This document shows, one piece after another, positions 7,587 to 14,258 of a DNA stretch of 36,467 bases. Made by a program: the position numbers and the translations under genes. The notes beneath the pieces were generated by a model. That model worked only from the letters and a program-made list of their open reading frames with translations, did no database searches and had not been told where the DNA came from. The stretch is from a virus, in IMG/VR virus record IMGVR_UViG_3300043122_000178, positions 1 to 36,467 of that record. One strand, given 5' to 3'. The stretch's first letter is position 1, and each line of letters opens with the position of its first letter.

Positions 7587-7862
7587 ATGTATGGATTGTT
7601 AAAAAATGGAGAATTAAAATTATATAATAAAATCCCTAATGTTTATAAATTGATAGATGGTAGGACTGTAACAAATTATAATCTTTTACCAGAAGATGAA
7701 CTAAAATTAGAAGGTTGAATGAATGTCATAGAGCACAAACCAAACTTTGATTTAGAAACCCAACAACTAGAAATATCTACCAAAGAAATAGTGAATGGTG
7801 AAATAGTAGTAACATATGTAGCAGTTGATAAATCAATACTAGAATATGAAGAAACCGTGTAG
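7587..7862 (+). pseudogene. XkdW-like small protein with in-frame TGA at codon 44
   Basis: ATG 7587 follows a strong GGAGG. The first 43 codons (MYGLLKNGELKLYNKIPN... to DELKLEG) run into TGA 7716-7718, then the same frame continues MNVIEHKPNFDLETQQLEIS to TAG 7860-7862, 91 codons in all. The next gene (7888-8163) also has 91 codons and aligns without a gap along the full length, including NYN at 31-33, G at 43, E at 49 and KP at 51-52. The TGA aligns with Leu44 there. Trp is also plausible, because related proteins have a 'GW..V' motif. The gene is either inactivated by one base change or read through. Confidence 0.7.
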
Positions 7863-7887
7863 ACCTTAAATTAAAAAGGAGGTAAAA

Positions 7888-8163
7888 ATGTACGGAATAT
7901 TTGAAGACAGAGATATAAATTTATACAATGGAATGCCTAAAATTTTTAAAAATGTAGAAGGAAAAACTATAACAAATTATAACATTTCTACATTAAAAGA
8001 GTTTGAACTATACGGATTGCTTGAAGTTGTAGAAGTTAAACCAGAATACAAAAGTGAAGTTGAGTTTTTAAAAATAGATTACAAAGAAATTAAAGATGGA
8101 AAAGTGTATGTTTATTATGAAAAAAACGACATAATTTCTGAGGAGGTTTTTATAAATGACTAA
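7888..8163 (+). CDS. XkdW-like small phage protein
   Basis: 91 residues from ATG 7888 with GGAGG 7 nt upstream. It reads MYGIFEDRDINLYNGMPK, then a conserved TNYN block, GLLEVVEVKP and a C-terminal beta pair (KEIKDGKVYVYYEKND). It resembles the short XkdW-type proteins placed between fibre and lysis genes in many phages; function unknown. It is the intact paralogue of the preceding interrupted gene. Its stop overlaps the lysozyme start by 8 nt, and its end carries the lysozyme's GAGGAGG site. Confidence 0.65.
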   Translation: MYGIFEDRDINLYNGMPKIFKNVEGKTITNYNISTLKEFELYGLLEVVEVKPEYKSEVEFLKIDYKEIKDGKVYVYYEKNDIISEEVFIND

Positions 8164-8596
8164 AGAAGGAGTGGATATGTTGAGTATCCATGAAGGATAC
8201 AGGAGATTTCCTTATAAAGACACTAAAGGCATTTTAACTATAGGTATAGGTTTCAATCTTGACGAAGTAGGTTTATCAGAAGAAGAGTCTAAAGTTATAT
8301 TAAAAATGAGAACCGACAAGATTGGAAAAGAATTAAATAAATATTCTTGGTATTCTGGATTGAACGAAGTAAGAAAAGATGTAATCTGTAATATGGTTTA
8401 TAACATGGGGATAGGAAGAGTTTTGAAATTTAAAGGAATGATAAGGTCTATAATATTGAAGGATTTTGAAATGGCTTCTAAAGAAATGTTATATAAAGAT
8501 GGAAAAGACCAAAGCAAAGGAAAGAGTCCTTATTACGAAGATGTAAAAGGGAGAGCATTAGAACTTGCAACGCTTATGGTTAAAGGTTGTTACTAA
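8156..8596 (+). CDS. Endolysin, GH24 (T4-type) lysozyme
   Basis: 146 residues from ATG 8156. The catalytic triad of T4-type lysozymes is visible with standard spacing: Glu13 (SIHEGYRRFPY), Asp22 (YKDTKG) and Thr28 (LTIGIGF). The second half has DVICNMVYNMGIGRVLKFKG, matching the family's 'l.sf.yN.G.g.l.k' helix, and a C-terminal SPYYEDVKGRALELA. It cleaves the MurNAc-GlcNAc bond of peptidoglycan. There is no signal peptide, so it needs a holin; the 3-TM holin lies downstream at 9000-9452. A second GH24 enzyme with a lipobox is encoded at 27985-28506. Confidence 0.9.
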   Translation: MTKEGVDMLSIHEGYRRFPYKDTKGILTIGIGFNLDEVGLSEEESKVILKMRTDKIGKELNKYSWYSGLNEVRKDVICNMVYNMGIGRVLKFKGMIRSIILKDFEMASKEMLYKDGKDQSKGKSPYYEDVKGRALELATLMVKGCY

Positions 8597-8620
8597 ACAA
8601 TTTTTAATTGGATGTAAAAT

Positions 8621-8875
8621 ATGCAAAGTAGTTTTAAGATTTTCACAGAGGAATTTGAAACAATGGAAATGCCTAATGGTCACATACAAATACACAATCT
8701 AAGTTCAACTGGAGTAATATAGGTTCATATAACACCTACAGATACAGAGCCAGACCCATTAGACAGAGGAGTAACTATAGAACCTAAAGAATTCCTTATA
8801 CATGATTATGAGCCTAATTATTTTTTAATTTGCAGAGCTAGACACGGTAGTGTTAAAGCTACTGTAATAATTTAA
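8621..8875 (+). pseudogene. Small phage protein with in-frame TAG at codon 34
   Basis: From ATG 8621 the frame reads MQSSFKIFTEEFETMEMPNG...TGVI, then TAG at 8720-8722, then continues VHITPTDTEPDPLDRGVTIE...ICRARHGSVKATVII to TAA 8873-8875, 84 codons in all. The part after the TAG has no start codon or ribosome site and reads as a coherent beta-rich protein, so both halves belong to one gene. The TAG could derive from a Tyr, Trp or Gln codon by a single change. The protein family is not recognised. The Shine-Dalgarno sequence is weak (GGATG). Confidence 0.6.
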
Positions 8876-8887
8876 AAGGAGGTTTGT

Positions 8888-8980
8888 ATGTATATAATAA
8901 ATAAGAATACAGGTTTAATAAAAAGCTATACTGAAAAAGGATTGGTTAATTGGTCTGAGTTAGCAAGAAGTTCAAATTAA
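8888..8980 (+). CDS. 30-residue small protein
   Basis: ATG 8888 follows AAAAGGAGG at ideal spacing and the frame encodes MYIINKNTGLIKSYTEKGL, then VNWSELARSSN and TAA. The strong ribosome site and tight fit between neighbours argue that it is translated. The N-terminus (MY..NK.G) loosely recalls the first strand of the XkdW-like proteins at 7587 and 7888. Function unknown. Confidence 0.55.
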   Translation: MYIINKNTGLIKSYTEKGLVNWSELARSSN

Positions 8981-8999
8981 ATAAAGAGAGGTAATTTTA

Positions 9000-9452
9000 T
9001 TGAGTTTAAATATAGCAGGAAACATAATTGGTGGAGTTAAAGATATAATAGATAAGACTTTAGATAAGATAGCAGGAGACAAGGCTTCTGAAGAGACTAG
9101 GTTAAAGTACGAGGATTTAAAAATGCAATTGTCTGCGGAGTTGGAGTTGAAAGGTGCCGACATAATAGCAGAAGAAACTAAATCGTTTAGAAGTTTCATA
9201 CTAAAATACGAAGGCGGAGCAGAAGATGTACCTAAATTTATAGTGATTCTTAGAAGTGCTATAAGACCACTTATAACAATTTTCTTTTGTGCTTTGTATG
9301 GATATGGATTTATAATGCCAGAGAAATTCAATATAGAACAAATGTCTATGTTGAAACCTATGGTTTTATTGTGTCTTTTCTTTTGGTTCGGTGAGAAGGC
9401 TGTGTCTAGGTCTGGAATAGTAGATGTTTTAAAAGAAAAGATAAAGAGATAA
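9000..9452 (+). CDS. Holin of the 3-TM (GTA-release) family
   Basis: 150 residues from TTG 9000 with AGAGAGG upstream. The first 55 residues are helical and charged (KDIIDKTLDKIAGDKASEET). They are followed by ADIIAEETKSFRSFI and RSAIRPLITIFFCALYGYGF, the 'E..s.....WRP' region of PF11351-type holins. Two to three hydrophobic segments lie at about 86-104 and 116-132. It probably forms the membrane lesion that lets the lysozyme reach the wall. It is the last plus-strand gene before the terminator. Confidence 0.75.
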   Translation: MSLNIAGNIIGGVKDIIDKTLDKIAGDKASEETRLKYEDLKMQLSAELELKGADIIAEETKSFRSFILKYEGGAEDVPKFIVILRSAIRPLITIFFCALYGYGFIMPEKFNIEQMSMLKPMVLLCLFFWFGEKAVSRSGIVDVLKEKIKR

Positions 9453-9456
9453 AAAT

Positions 9457-9490
9457 AGGGGCAGTCATAAGACTAGCCCCTTTTCTTTTT
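9457..9490. terminator. Bidirectional intrinsic terminator between convergent operons
   Basis: AGGGGC-AGTC-ATAA-GACT-A-GCCCCT folds into a long stem (9457-9481) with one bulged A. It is followed by TTTTCTTTTT on the plus side and, on the minus side, by a U-rich tract before the same stem. It sits 5 nt after the holin stop and close to the end of the minus-strand operon, so it ends transcription from both sides. Confidence 0.85.
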
Positions 9491-9671
9491 ATATTATAAA
9501 ATCACATTCGTCGCCGCTGTAATTACAATAACCATCAATAGTTCTGTTTTCACAAAACGTTTTAACTCTAGATAATTCTTGTATCTGTTTGTGGCTTTCT
9601 ATATAAAGTTTTACTTTAGTTTCTTTTACAATTGATTCATCTTCATCTAAAATGCCTAAATAAATTTTCAT
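9489..9671 (-). CDS. Small hypothetical protein, last gene of the minus-strand operon
   Basis: 60 residues from ATG 9671, which overlaps the TGA of the upstream gene (ATGA) and follows AAGGTG. It reads MKIYLGILDEDESIVKETKV, then a helix and a Cys-containing end (FCENRTIDGYCNYSGDECDF). Three to four closely placed Cys suggest a metal site. No family was recognised. Translational coupling to the nuclease gene is likely. Confidence 0.6.
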   Translation of the reverse strand: MKIYLGILDEDESIVKETKVKLYIESHKQIQELSRVKTFCENRTIDGYCNYSGDECDFII

Positions 9672-10159
9672 TTTATCACACCTTGTAAGAATCCAGAACA
9701 TTCGTTTAACATGTCTTCTTTAAATTCTTCAGTTACATCTTTAACTCTCATTTGTTTCAAACCTTTGTCGATCTTAAACTTTTTAAAAGTCTTATGTATT
9801 TTCCTATATTGTTTATCGTCAGCAAACTCTGTTCCAAAAACATTTTTAAACCAAGCAGTTTTTGTTCTAAAAACATAAAGAACCGGTATCTTTAAATAAG
9901 TCCTTTCAAAAATCCTACGTTGCCACATAGCATCGTTTATTGCATTTATATCTCCTTTAACATCTATAGCTATATCAAAATCATCTAAGTAAAAATCTAT
10001 TATCCAACCGTACTCTTTAGAATATTCAGTTGAATCTAATAATTTGAAATACTTGTGAGGTGTAAATTTTATTCCTAATTTATCTAAATATTTTGCAAAT
10101 TCTAATTCATCCGGAGAATCATAATTAACTCCATTGTATTGATTTGTAGTCCTAGCCAT
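9668..10159 (-). CDS. DUF1064-like PD-(D/E)XK endonuclease
   Basis: 163 residues. Key pattern: Glu18/Glu20 in YDSPDELEFAKYLDKLGI, Asp55 in GWIIDFYLDD and Asp66-x-Lys68 in IAIDVKGD. This is the PD-(D/E)XK nuclease arrangement seen in phage DUF1064 proteins, which resemble T7 endonuclease I/resolvases. The rest is basic (RRIFERTYLKIPVLYVFRTK, KIHKTFKKFKIDKGLKQ), fitting DNA binding. It probably processes recombination or replication intermediates. It lies downstream of thyX at the end of the replication operon. Confidence 0.7.
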   Translation of the reverse strand: MARTTNQYNGVNYDSPDELEFAKYLDKLGIKFTPHKYFKLLDSTEYSKEYGWIIDFYLDDFDIAIDVKGDINAINDAMWQRRIFERTYLKIPVLYVFRTKTAWFKNVFGTEFADDKQYRKIHKTFKKFKIDKGLKQMRVKDVTEEFKEDMLNECSGFLQGVIK

Positions 10160-10177
10160 ATTTCGTATTCCTCCTTT

Positions 10178-10507
10178 TTAATCTAAGTAATTAATTAATT
10201 CAGTAACCATTCCTGTTGTCGTTGAATAACCACAAGGAAACATCTCTGGACAATATCCACCACGATATACACATTCTTTTACACAAACACTATATAACTC
10301 TGGCTCTACTTCTTTAAGCAGTTCTAAGAACATTGACCAAGCTTCTCTCGTCTCCTTAGAAGCACACATACACAATCTCTTTCTTGAGATAGCAATTATA
10401 GCTTGAGCGTTAGCTGTGAACTGATAATCAACTAGAGAGCCTTGTGGTAGTTCATTTCTGTCTGTTCCAGTTCTATCTGTTCTTTGTGTTGTTACAAAAT
10501 GTTCTAT
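10178..10507 (-). CDS. thyX: ThyX flavin-dependent thymidylate synthase, exon 2
   Basis: 109 codons after the intron, starting IEHFVTTQRTDRTGTDRNEL. Joined to exon 1 it completes the ThyX motif: RHKFG|IEHFV-T-QR corresponds to RHRX7S, with Thr in place of the final Ser, as in several phage/clostridial relatives. Further family features are ANAQAIIAISRKRLCMCASK (substrate and FAD contacts) and a Cys-rich end, CVYRGGYCPEMFPCGY. An unspliced ATG immediately before it (10510-10508) is the last three bases of the intron, so a free 110-residue product should not be taken as the gene. Spliced ThyX is 182 residues and makes dTMP from dUMP using FADH2 and methylene-THF. Confidence 0.88.
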   Translation of the reverse strand: MEHFVTTQRTDRTGTDRNELPQGSLVDYQFTANAQAIIAISRKRLCMCASKETREAWSMFLELLKEVEPELYSVCVKECVYRGGYCPEMFPCGYSTTTGMVTELINYLD

Positions 10508-11563
10508 CATTTTTTGGACTAACTCTTTTTTGGCTCTGTTTCAACCAACCTTTGTTGGCTTACTCTACTCCCTCGGCACAGCCTGAGGTTTCGATAGTCT
10601 CTACATTCTCTCTGTAATGGATTCTTTTGTTGCTTTGTTGTTCTGATAATGTTAAGCATCTGACGTTTCCTTTTTCGTAGTTCCCAAAAGGATTTATTCT
10701 GTCAATAGATAGGTTTTTTAACTCTACCCCTTCTTCTAATCTAGCCACATACATACCGTAAACATAACAAATGAATTCTGTTGTATCTCTAAAGATTACT
10801 TCAACATCTTCATAAGCAACTTCTTTAGAACATCTACTTTTCATATTAGCAAATGTTCTTATTAGCTTTCTTATTAATTTTTTATCCCCAAACTTTATAA
10901 CGTTTTTTATGGTGCAATGTTTGCTGTGTGTATTTTTAAATGTAAGTTTGAAATCTTTGTAAGCTACTTTTTCTCTGGTACATCCGCATACTAAACATTT
11001 AACATCTATATACACTCTGTCTTCTTTATATGCGTTGTATATTATGAAGTCTTCGTTTATTTTTCCGATAATATAATCTAAGAAGTTAGTGCAAGATTCA
11101 TTGTGTTTTTCTATTCTTAAATTCCAAACTTCCTTTATAGAATTACATATTGTGCATTTAACAACATATGCACTTCTTCTGTTTTTAATTATTTTTTTAA
11201 CAACAATATAATCTCCATACACAACTCCTATCAGAGAACTTCCTGTTTTCCTTTTTTTGCCTTCACAAAAACTTCCATGTATTAGGTTGCTAATATTAAA
11301 AACCCACTTTTCAACACCACAAACACTACACTTTATTAGATATTTAGTCCTTTTATTTACACGATTCTTTCCTGTTATTGCATAATCTCCTATTTTTTTA
11401 CCTACGTAATTTCCTTTTTTAGATTCCATTTTTATACATCTCCTTAGAGTTTTTAGTATATTGAGATAACACGGGATTCTCTCGTTCCCCGTTAGCCGTT
11501 ATTAAACAACCCCTTCTTTCGATTGAAGGTTAAGAGCCTTTTAGTTCGGCATAGAATTCACTT
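10508..11563 (-). mobile_element. Group I intron (IA2-like) in thyX, with HNH ORF
   Basis: 1056 nt on the minus strand. P1: exon end AGTTCGGT (11571-11564) pairs with the guide GCCGAACT (11550-11543), giving a U.G pair at the 5' splice site. P10: guide extension TTCTAT (11556-11551) pairs perfectly with the first six bases of exon 2, ATAGAA (10507-10502). The P4-P6 core CGGGGAACGAGAGAATCCCG (within 11465-11495) matches phage IA2 introns of the Twort type. P7: GACTA (10599-10595) pairs with TAGTC (10521-10517). The intron ends in G (10508). A P2-like hairpin CCTTC...GAAGG lies after P1. Splicing restores the ThyX reading frame exactly. Confidence 0.92.
10560..11429 (-). CDS. Intron-encoded HNH homing endonuclease
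   Basis: 289 residues from ATG 11429 with AAGGAG upstream. Three N-terminal repeats (about residues 12-60, 68-112, 116-172) each carry G.xGDYxI... then KCxxC: KCSVCGVEKW, KCTICNSIKEVW, KCLVCGCTREKV, each followed by a further Cys. These look like zinc-ribbon DNA-binding modules. The C-terminus has LSIDRINPFGNYEKGNVRCL and TLSEQQSNKR, the degenerate HNH of phage intron nucleases ('lDRIdn.GnY...NcRW.t..eQ..N.R'). The last 17 codons overlap the ribozyme core (P7 region), so protein and RNA share sequence. It probably cuts intronless thyX alleles. Confidence 0.82.
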   Translation of the reverse strand: MESKKGNYVGKKIGDYAITGKNRVNKRTKYLIKCSVCGVEKWVFNISNLIHGSFCEGKKRKTGSSLIGVVYGDYIVVKKIIKNRRSAYVVKCTICNSIKEVWNLRIEKHNESCTNFLDYIIGKINEDFIIYNAYKEDRVYIDVKCLVCGCTREKVAYKDFKLTFKNTHSKHCTIKNVIKFGDKKLIRKLIRTFANMKSRCSKEVAYEDVEVIFRDTTEFICYVYGMYVARLEEGVELKNLSIDRINPFGNYEKGNVRCLTLSEQQSNKRIHYRENVETIETSGCAEGVE

Positions 11564-11782
11564 ACCGAACTTATGTCTTACAAAATGTCCAACAACCCAA
11601 TATGGTATATCATAAAATTTAGCAGTTATGTTTATATTTCTTATTGGAGAGTGTTCAGATCTCAATAATTTTCTCTTCCATTCTGAAGTAGGATACTTAC
11701 CTCTATCTTTTCCTATAGTAGTCATTGTGGTTTCTTTAACCAACATCCATTTATCTGTATAATCTTTTATAAAACATCTCAT
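11564..11782 (-). CDS. thyX: ThyX flavin-dependent thymidylate synthase, exon 1
   Basis: 73 codons from ATG 11782 (GGAGG upstream; TAATG overlap with the previous gene). It contains KLLRSEHSPIRNINITAKF and IPYWVVGHFVRHKFG, the conserved N-terminal ThyX blocks: Arg/Glu/His for FAD and dUMP binding and the start of the RHR signature. Read on, the frame meets TGA 2 codons into the intron; splicing instead joins GGT to ATA of exon 2. The intron lies inside the family's most conserved motif, a typical choice for mobile group I introns. Confidence 0.88.
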
Positions 11783-11976
11783 TAATTATTACCTCCGTTA
11801 ATAGCTTTCTCAGTCAAAATAGAATCCCATAATTTTCCAGTAAAAACCGCACTTCCTTCGTGATTTTTAAACAAAGATTTAGGAAACATATCGCCATAAT
11901 TATTTATGAATTCATCTATGTCAGTATCTTTATTCAAAGTGAATACACAATATTCTCCGAATTTATTTTCTTTCAT
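11782..11976 (-). CDS. Small hypothetical protein upstream of thyX
   Basis: 64 residues: MKENKFGEYCVFTLNKDTDI, DEFINNYGDMFPKSLFKN, then GKLWDSILTEKAINGGNN. Its final codons overlap the thyX ribosome site and start (TAATG), so the two are likely co-translated. Composition is normal for a soluble alpha/beta protein. No family was recognised. Confidence 0.55.
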   Translation of the reverse strand: MKENKFGEYCVFTLNKDTDIDEFINNYGDMFPKSLFKNHEGSAVFTGKLWDSILTEKAINGGNN

Positions 11977-11984
11977 AAAATCAC

Positions 11985-13097
11985 CTATCCTTTAAAATTA
12001 TAAAGTGGTTTACAAACTCCTGTAATGATTATTGTATCTCCAAGATATTTCATTACCTCTTCTTTTGTTTTATAAGCCATAGGGGATTCATCTAATCTTT
12101 TTGAATCAATACAACTAGAGTAAACTCCATCCATTTCTTCTTTAAAAACATCCAAAGATAATTCTTTTTTAGCTTTACTTCTAGAATACAATCTTCCAGC
12201 TCCATGCGGTGCTGAATTATTCCATCCTGCATTACCTTTTCCTATCCCATATATAACTCCATCTTTCATGTTCAAAGGTATTGTTACATTTTCGCCCTCT
12301 TCAGAAGATATAGCTCCTTTTCTTATCACACCATCTTTTATATAATTATGTATTGTGTCATATATATATAGATCTTTTAAATTTTCTTTTCCTGTTAATA
12401 TTTTTACTACCCTTTTAGTTATTTCTCTTCTATTTTCTTTTGCATACTTAACACATAACTCCATATCGCTCACATATTCTTTTAAATCTTCACCTTCTAA
12501 AAAACACAAATGCTTAGGAACTTTTATTTTATTATCTTCACAATATTTTATAGCTTTGTTTTGATGGTATGTTGCAATAGAATGTCCTAGTTTTCTAGAA
12601 CCTGAATGTATATTCAATGTTATTCTATTTTCAGAATTATAATTTATTTCTATAAAGTGATTTCCTCCACCTAAAGTTCCTATTGAATTGAAAACATATT
12701 CACTTCCTATATCTATTTTTTTAAAAATATTATTGAATTTTATTTTAAATTCTTCACTAACTTTATTATTATAGTTAATATTAAAACCACAGGGTACTCG
12801 TTTTCTTATTTCTTCATCTATTGTTTTGAAATCTAATTCTGTTTTTATATCTATAAACGATGTAGTTATTCCACAACCTATATCAACACCTATCAAGTTT
12901 GGTATTATTTTGTCTTTATACTCAGAAGTAAAACCTACTACACAACCTTTTCCAGCGTGAACATCCGGCATAATTGATACTTTGCAATCTTTAAAAGACT
13001 CTTCGTTAGTTAACTCCAATATTTGAGAATAAGACTCTTTATCTATGTAGTCAGCTTTAACATCTGCAACAGTATACTTTCCTTTTATTTCAAACAT
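11985..13097 (-). CDS. rtcB: RtcB-type RNA 3'-phosphate ligase
   Basis: 370 residues from ATG 13097 (CGGAGG). RtcB metal and guanylylation residues are in place: Asp45/His47 in MPDVHAGKG, Cys75 in GVDIGCG, Asn146-His147 in GGGNHF, His164 in NIHSGSRKLG, His250 in DTIHNY and the GMP-accepting His298 in NSAPHGAGR. RtcB seals RNA 2',3'-cyclic-phosphate (or 3'-phosphate) ends to 5'-OH ends using GTP and Mn2+. At 370 residues it is a compact phage form (cellular ones are about 400-480). With the nucleotidyltransferase at 17289-18059 it suggests tRNA repair. Confidence 0.93.
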   Translation of the reverse strand: MFEIKGKYTVADVKADYIDKESYSQILELTNEESFKDCKVSIMPDVHAGKGCVVGFTSEYKDKIIPNLIGVDIGCGITTSFIDIKTELDFKTIDEEIRKRVPCGFNINYNNKVSEEFKIKFNNIFKKIDIGSEYVFNSIGTLGGGNHFIEINYNSENRITLNIHSGSRKLGHSIATYHQNKAIKYCEDNKIKVPKHLCFLEGEDLKEYVSDMELCVKYAKENRREITKRVVKILTGKENLKDLYIYDTIHNYIKDGVIRKGAISSEEGENVTIPLNMKDGVIYGIGKGNAGWNNSAPHGAGRLYSRSKAKKELSLDVFKEEMDGVYSSCIDSKRLDESPMAYKTKEEVMKYLGDTIIITGVCKPLYNFKG

Positions 13098-13117
13098 TTA
13101 ATACCTCCGTTTTTTTA

Positions 13118-13149
13118 ATAATAAAACCTGTTATCTAAAAGAAAACAGG
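13118..13149 (-). terminator. Stem-loop after the phosphoesterase gene
   Basis: On the minus strand CCTGTT (13149-13144) pairs with AACAGG (13132-13127) around a loop and is followed by TTTTATTATT. The stem overlaps the last codons of the gene. A weak or attenuating terminator before rtcB is plausible. Confidence 0.4.
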
Positions 13150-14238
13150 CATTGGCGTTATTTCATCACCTACAACGATTATCATTCCAGAAGGTTTGCA
13201 ATCGTTAATCTTCAAAACTCTTTTTGCATATTCATCTGGATTAGCCATAGCACCGCTTATAGCAAATCTATTTTCTATTCTCGTGTGGTGATAGTGACCT
13301 AAAATTGTATAATCTATTTTTAATCCTTTCTCTTCCCAATACATCAACCTCATTTTTGATATATCATCCCTTAAAGAATTTTGTCTAAAGAAGTATCCGT
13401 GTGTAACTAAAAAGTTTTTATTTTTTATAACAATAACATTGCTAAGATCATTGCCTTCTCCTACAACATTAACATCTGGATCAGAGTCATAACAAGCTTT
13501 TATCATTTGGAATATCATAGTGTCTAGATTGTCCCACCCTAAACTATCCTTTGCAGAAAAATCTTTTGTCATTCTAGATTCGTTTCCTGGAACAGAATAA
13601 ACTCTTACGGAAGCATAGTTTGACAGTTCGTCTATAAACTTTTTTATACACATAAAAGCTTCATAAACAGCCTTTCCTCTAGACATATCGAAGGAATGTA
13701 GTTTATCCATATGATAATCCAAATTAACTAGATCACCTAATAAAAATAAATTTATTCTGGCTACATCATTTCTATATATTTGTTCTTTTATTTTATTAAG
13801 GTAAGAAGATATATTACACTTAACGTCATCTGTACCTATTCCGAAATGGCAATCACCTAAAGTTATTATAATTTCTTCAGTACCTTTATATTCTTTTTTC
13901 TTTTTCAAATCAAAATCAGAACCAAACTCTTCTGATATCCCTTTAAGAAGCTCTTCGAAGTTGTTGAAGAACCTAGTTTCATCTCTTATTTTCCTTCTTT
14001 GTAAATTTACAAGATCACGCTCTATTATTTTTCCTTTATATTGCTCTTCTTTAAAATTCAGAAAAGCATTGACTTTATCTAAAGTGCTTTTACTTACATC
14101 TAATCCTAAATCAAAATTATTTAAAGTCCTGTAAGAAATATTTATATTTTTGTAATAAAAAAGATTTGATAAAGTTCTATAAGAAGTCACATTGTTTTCT
14201 TTCATATATTTTCTAATTTTTTCTCTAGTATATTCCAA
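13135..14238 (-). CDS. HTH domain fused to a calcineurin-like metallophosphoesterase
   Basis: 367 residues from TTG 14238 (GGAGG 7 nt upstream). Residues 1-60 look like a helix-turn-helix (TREKIRKYMKENNVTSYRTL, then YRTLNNFDLGLDVSKSTL), followed by a charged linker. The catalytic part has the five metallophosphoesterase blocks: LGDCHFGIG (Asp129, His131), LLGDLVN (Asp169), VPGNESR, THGYFF and LGHYHHT. Phage members of this family are DNA exonuclease/SbcD-like or DNA/RNA phosphatases. The DNA-binding domain suggests a nucleic-acid substrate. It lies between rtcB and a RecB-like nuclease. Confidence 0.82.
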   Translation of the reverse strand: MEYTREKIRKYMKENNVTSYRTLSNLFYYKNINISYRTLNNFDLGLDVSKSTLDKVNAFLNFKEEQYKGKIIERDLVNLQRRKIRDETRFFNNFEELLKGISEEFGSDFDLKKKKEYKGTEEIIITLGDCHFGIGTDDVKCNISSYLNKIKEQIYRNDVARINLFLLGDLVNLDYHMDKLHSFDMSRGKAVYEAFMCIKKFIDELSNYASVRVYSVPGNESRMTKDFSAKDSLGWDNLDTMIFQMIKACYDSDPDVNVVGEGNDLSNVIVIKNKNFLVTHGYFFRQNSLRDDISKMRLMYWEEKGLKIDYTILGHYHHTRIENRFAISGAMANPDEYAKRVLKINDCKPSGMIIVVGDEITPMPVFF

Positions 14239-14258
14239 TTTGTTACCTCCGAATTTTT

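Noticed and set aside
434-9452. Uniform alternative genetic code (UGA=Trp or UAG=Gln) for the late region
   Set aside because: Genes at 437-1123 and 6957-7292 end at TGA, and 1507-2658 and 4555-5133 end at TAG, at sensible protein ends just before ribosome sites. A global reassignment would extend them; only local recoding or mutation remains possible.
10178-10510. Independent 110-residue gene starting at ATG 10510
   Set aside because: It lacks a ribosome site; the ATG is the last three intron bases and the sequence is ThyX exon 2.
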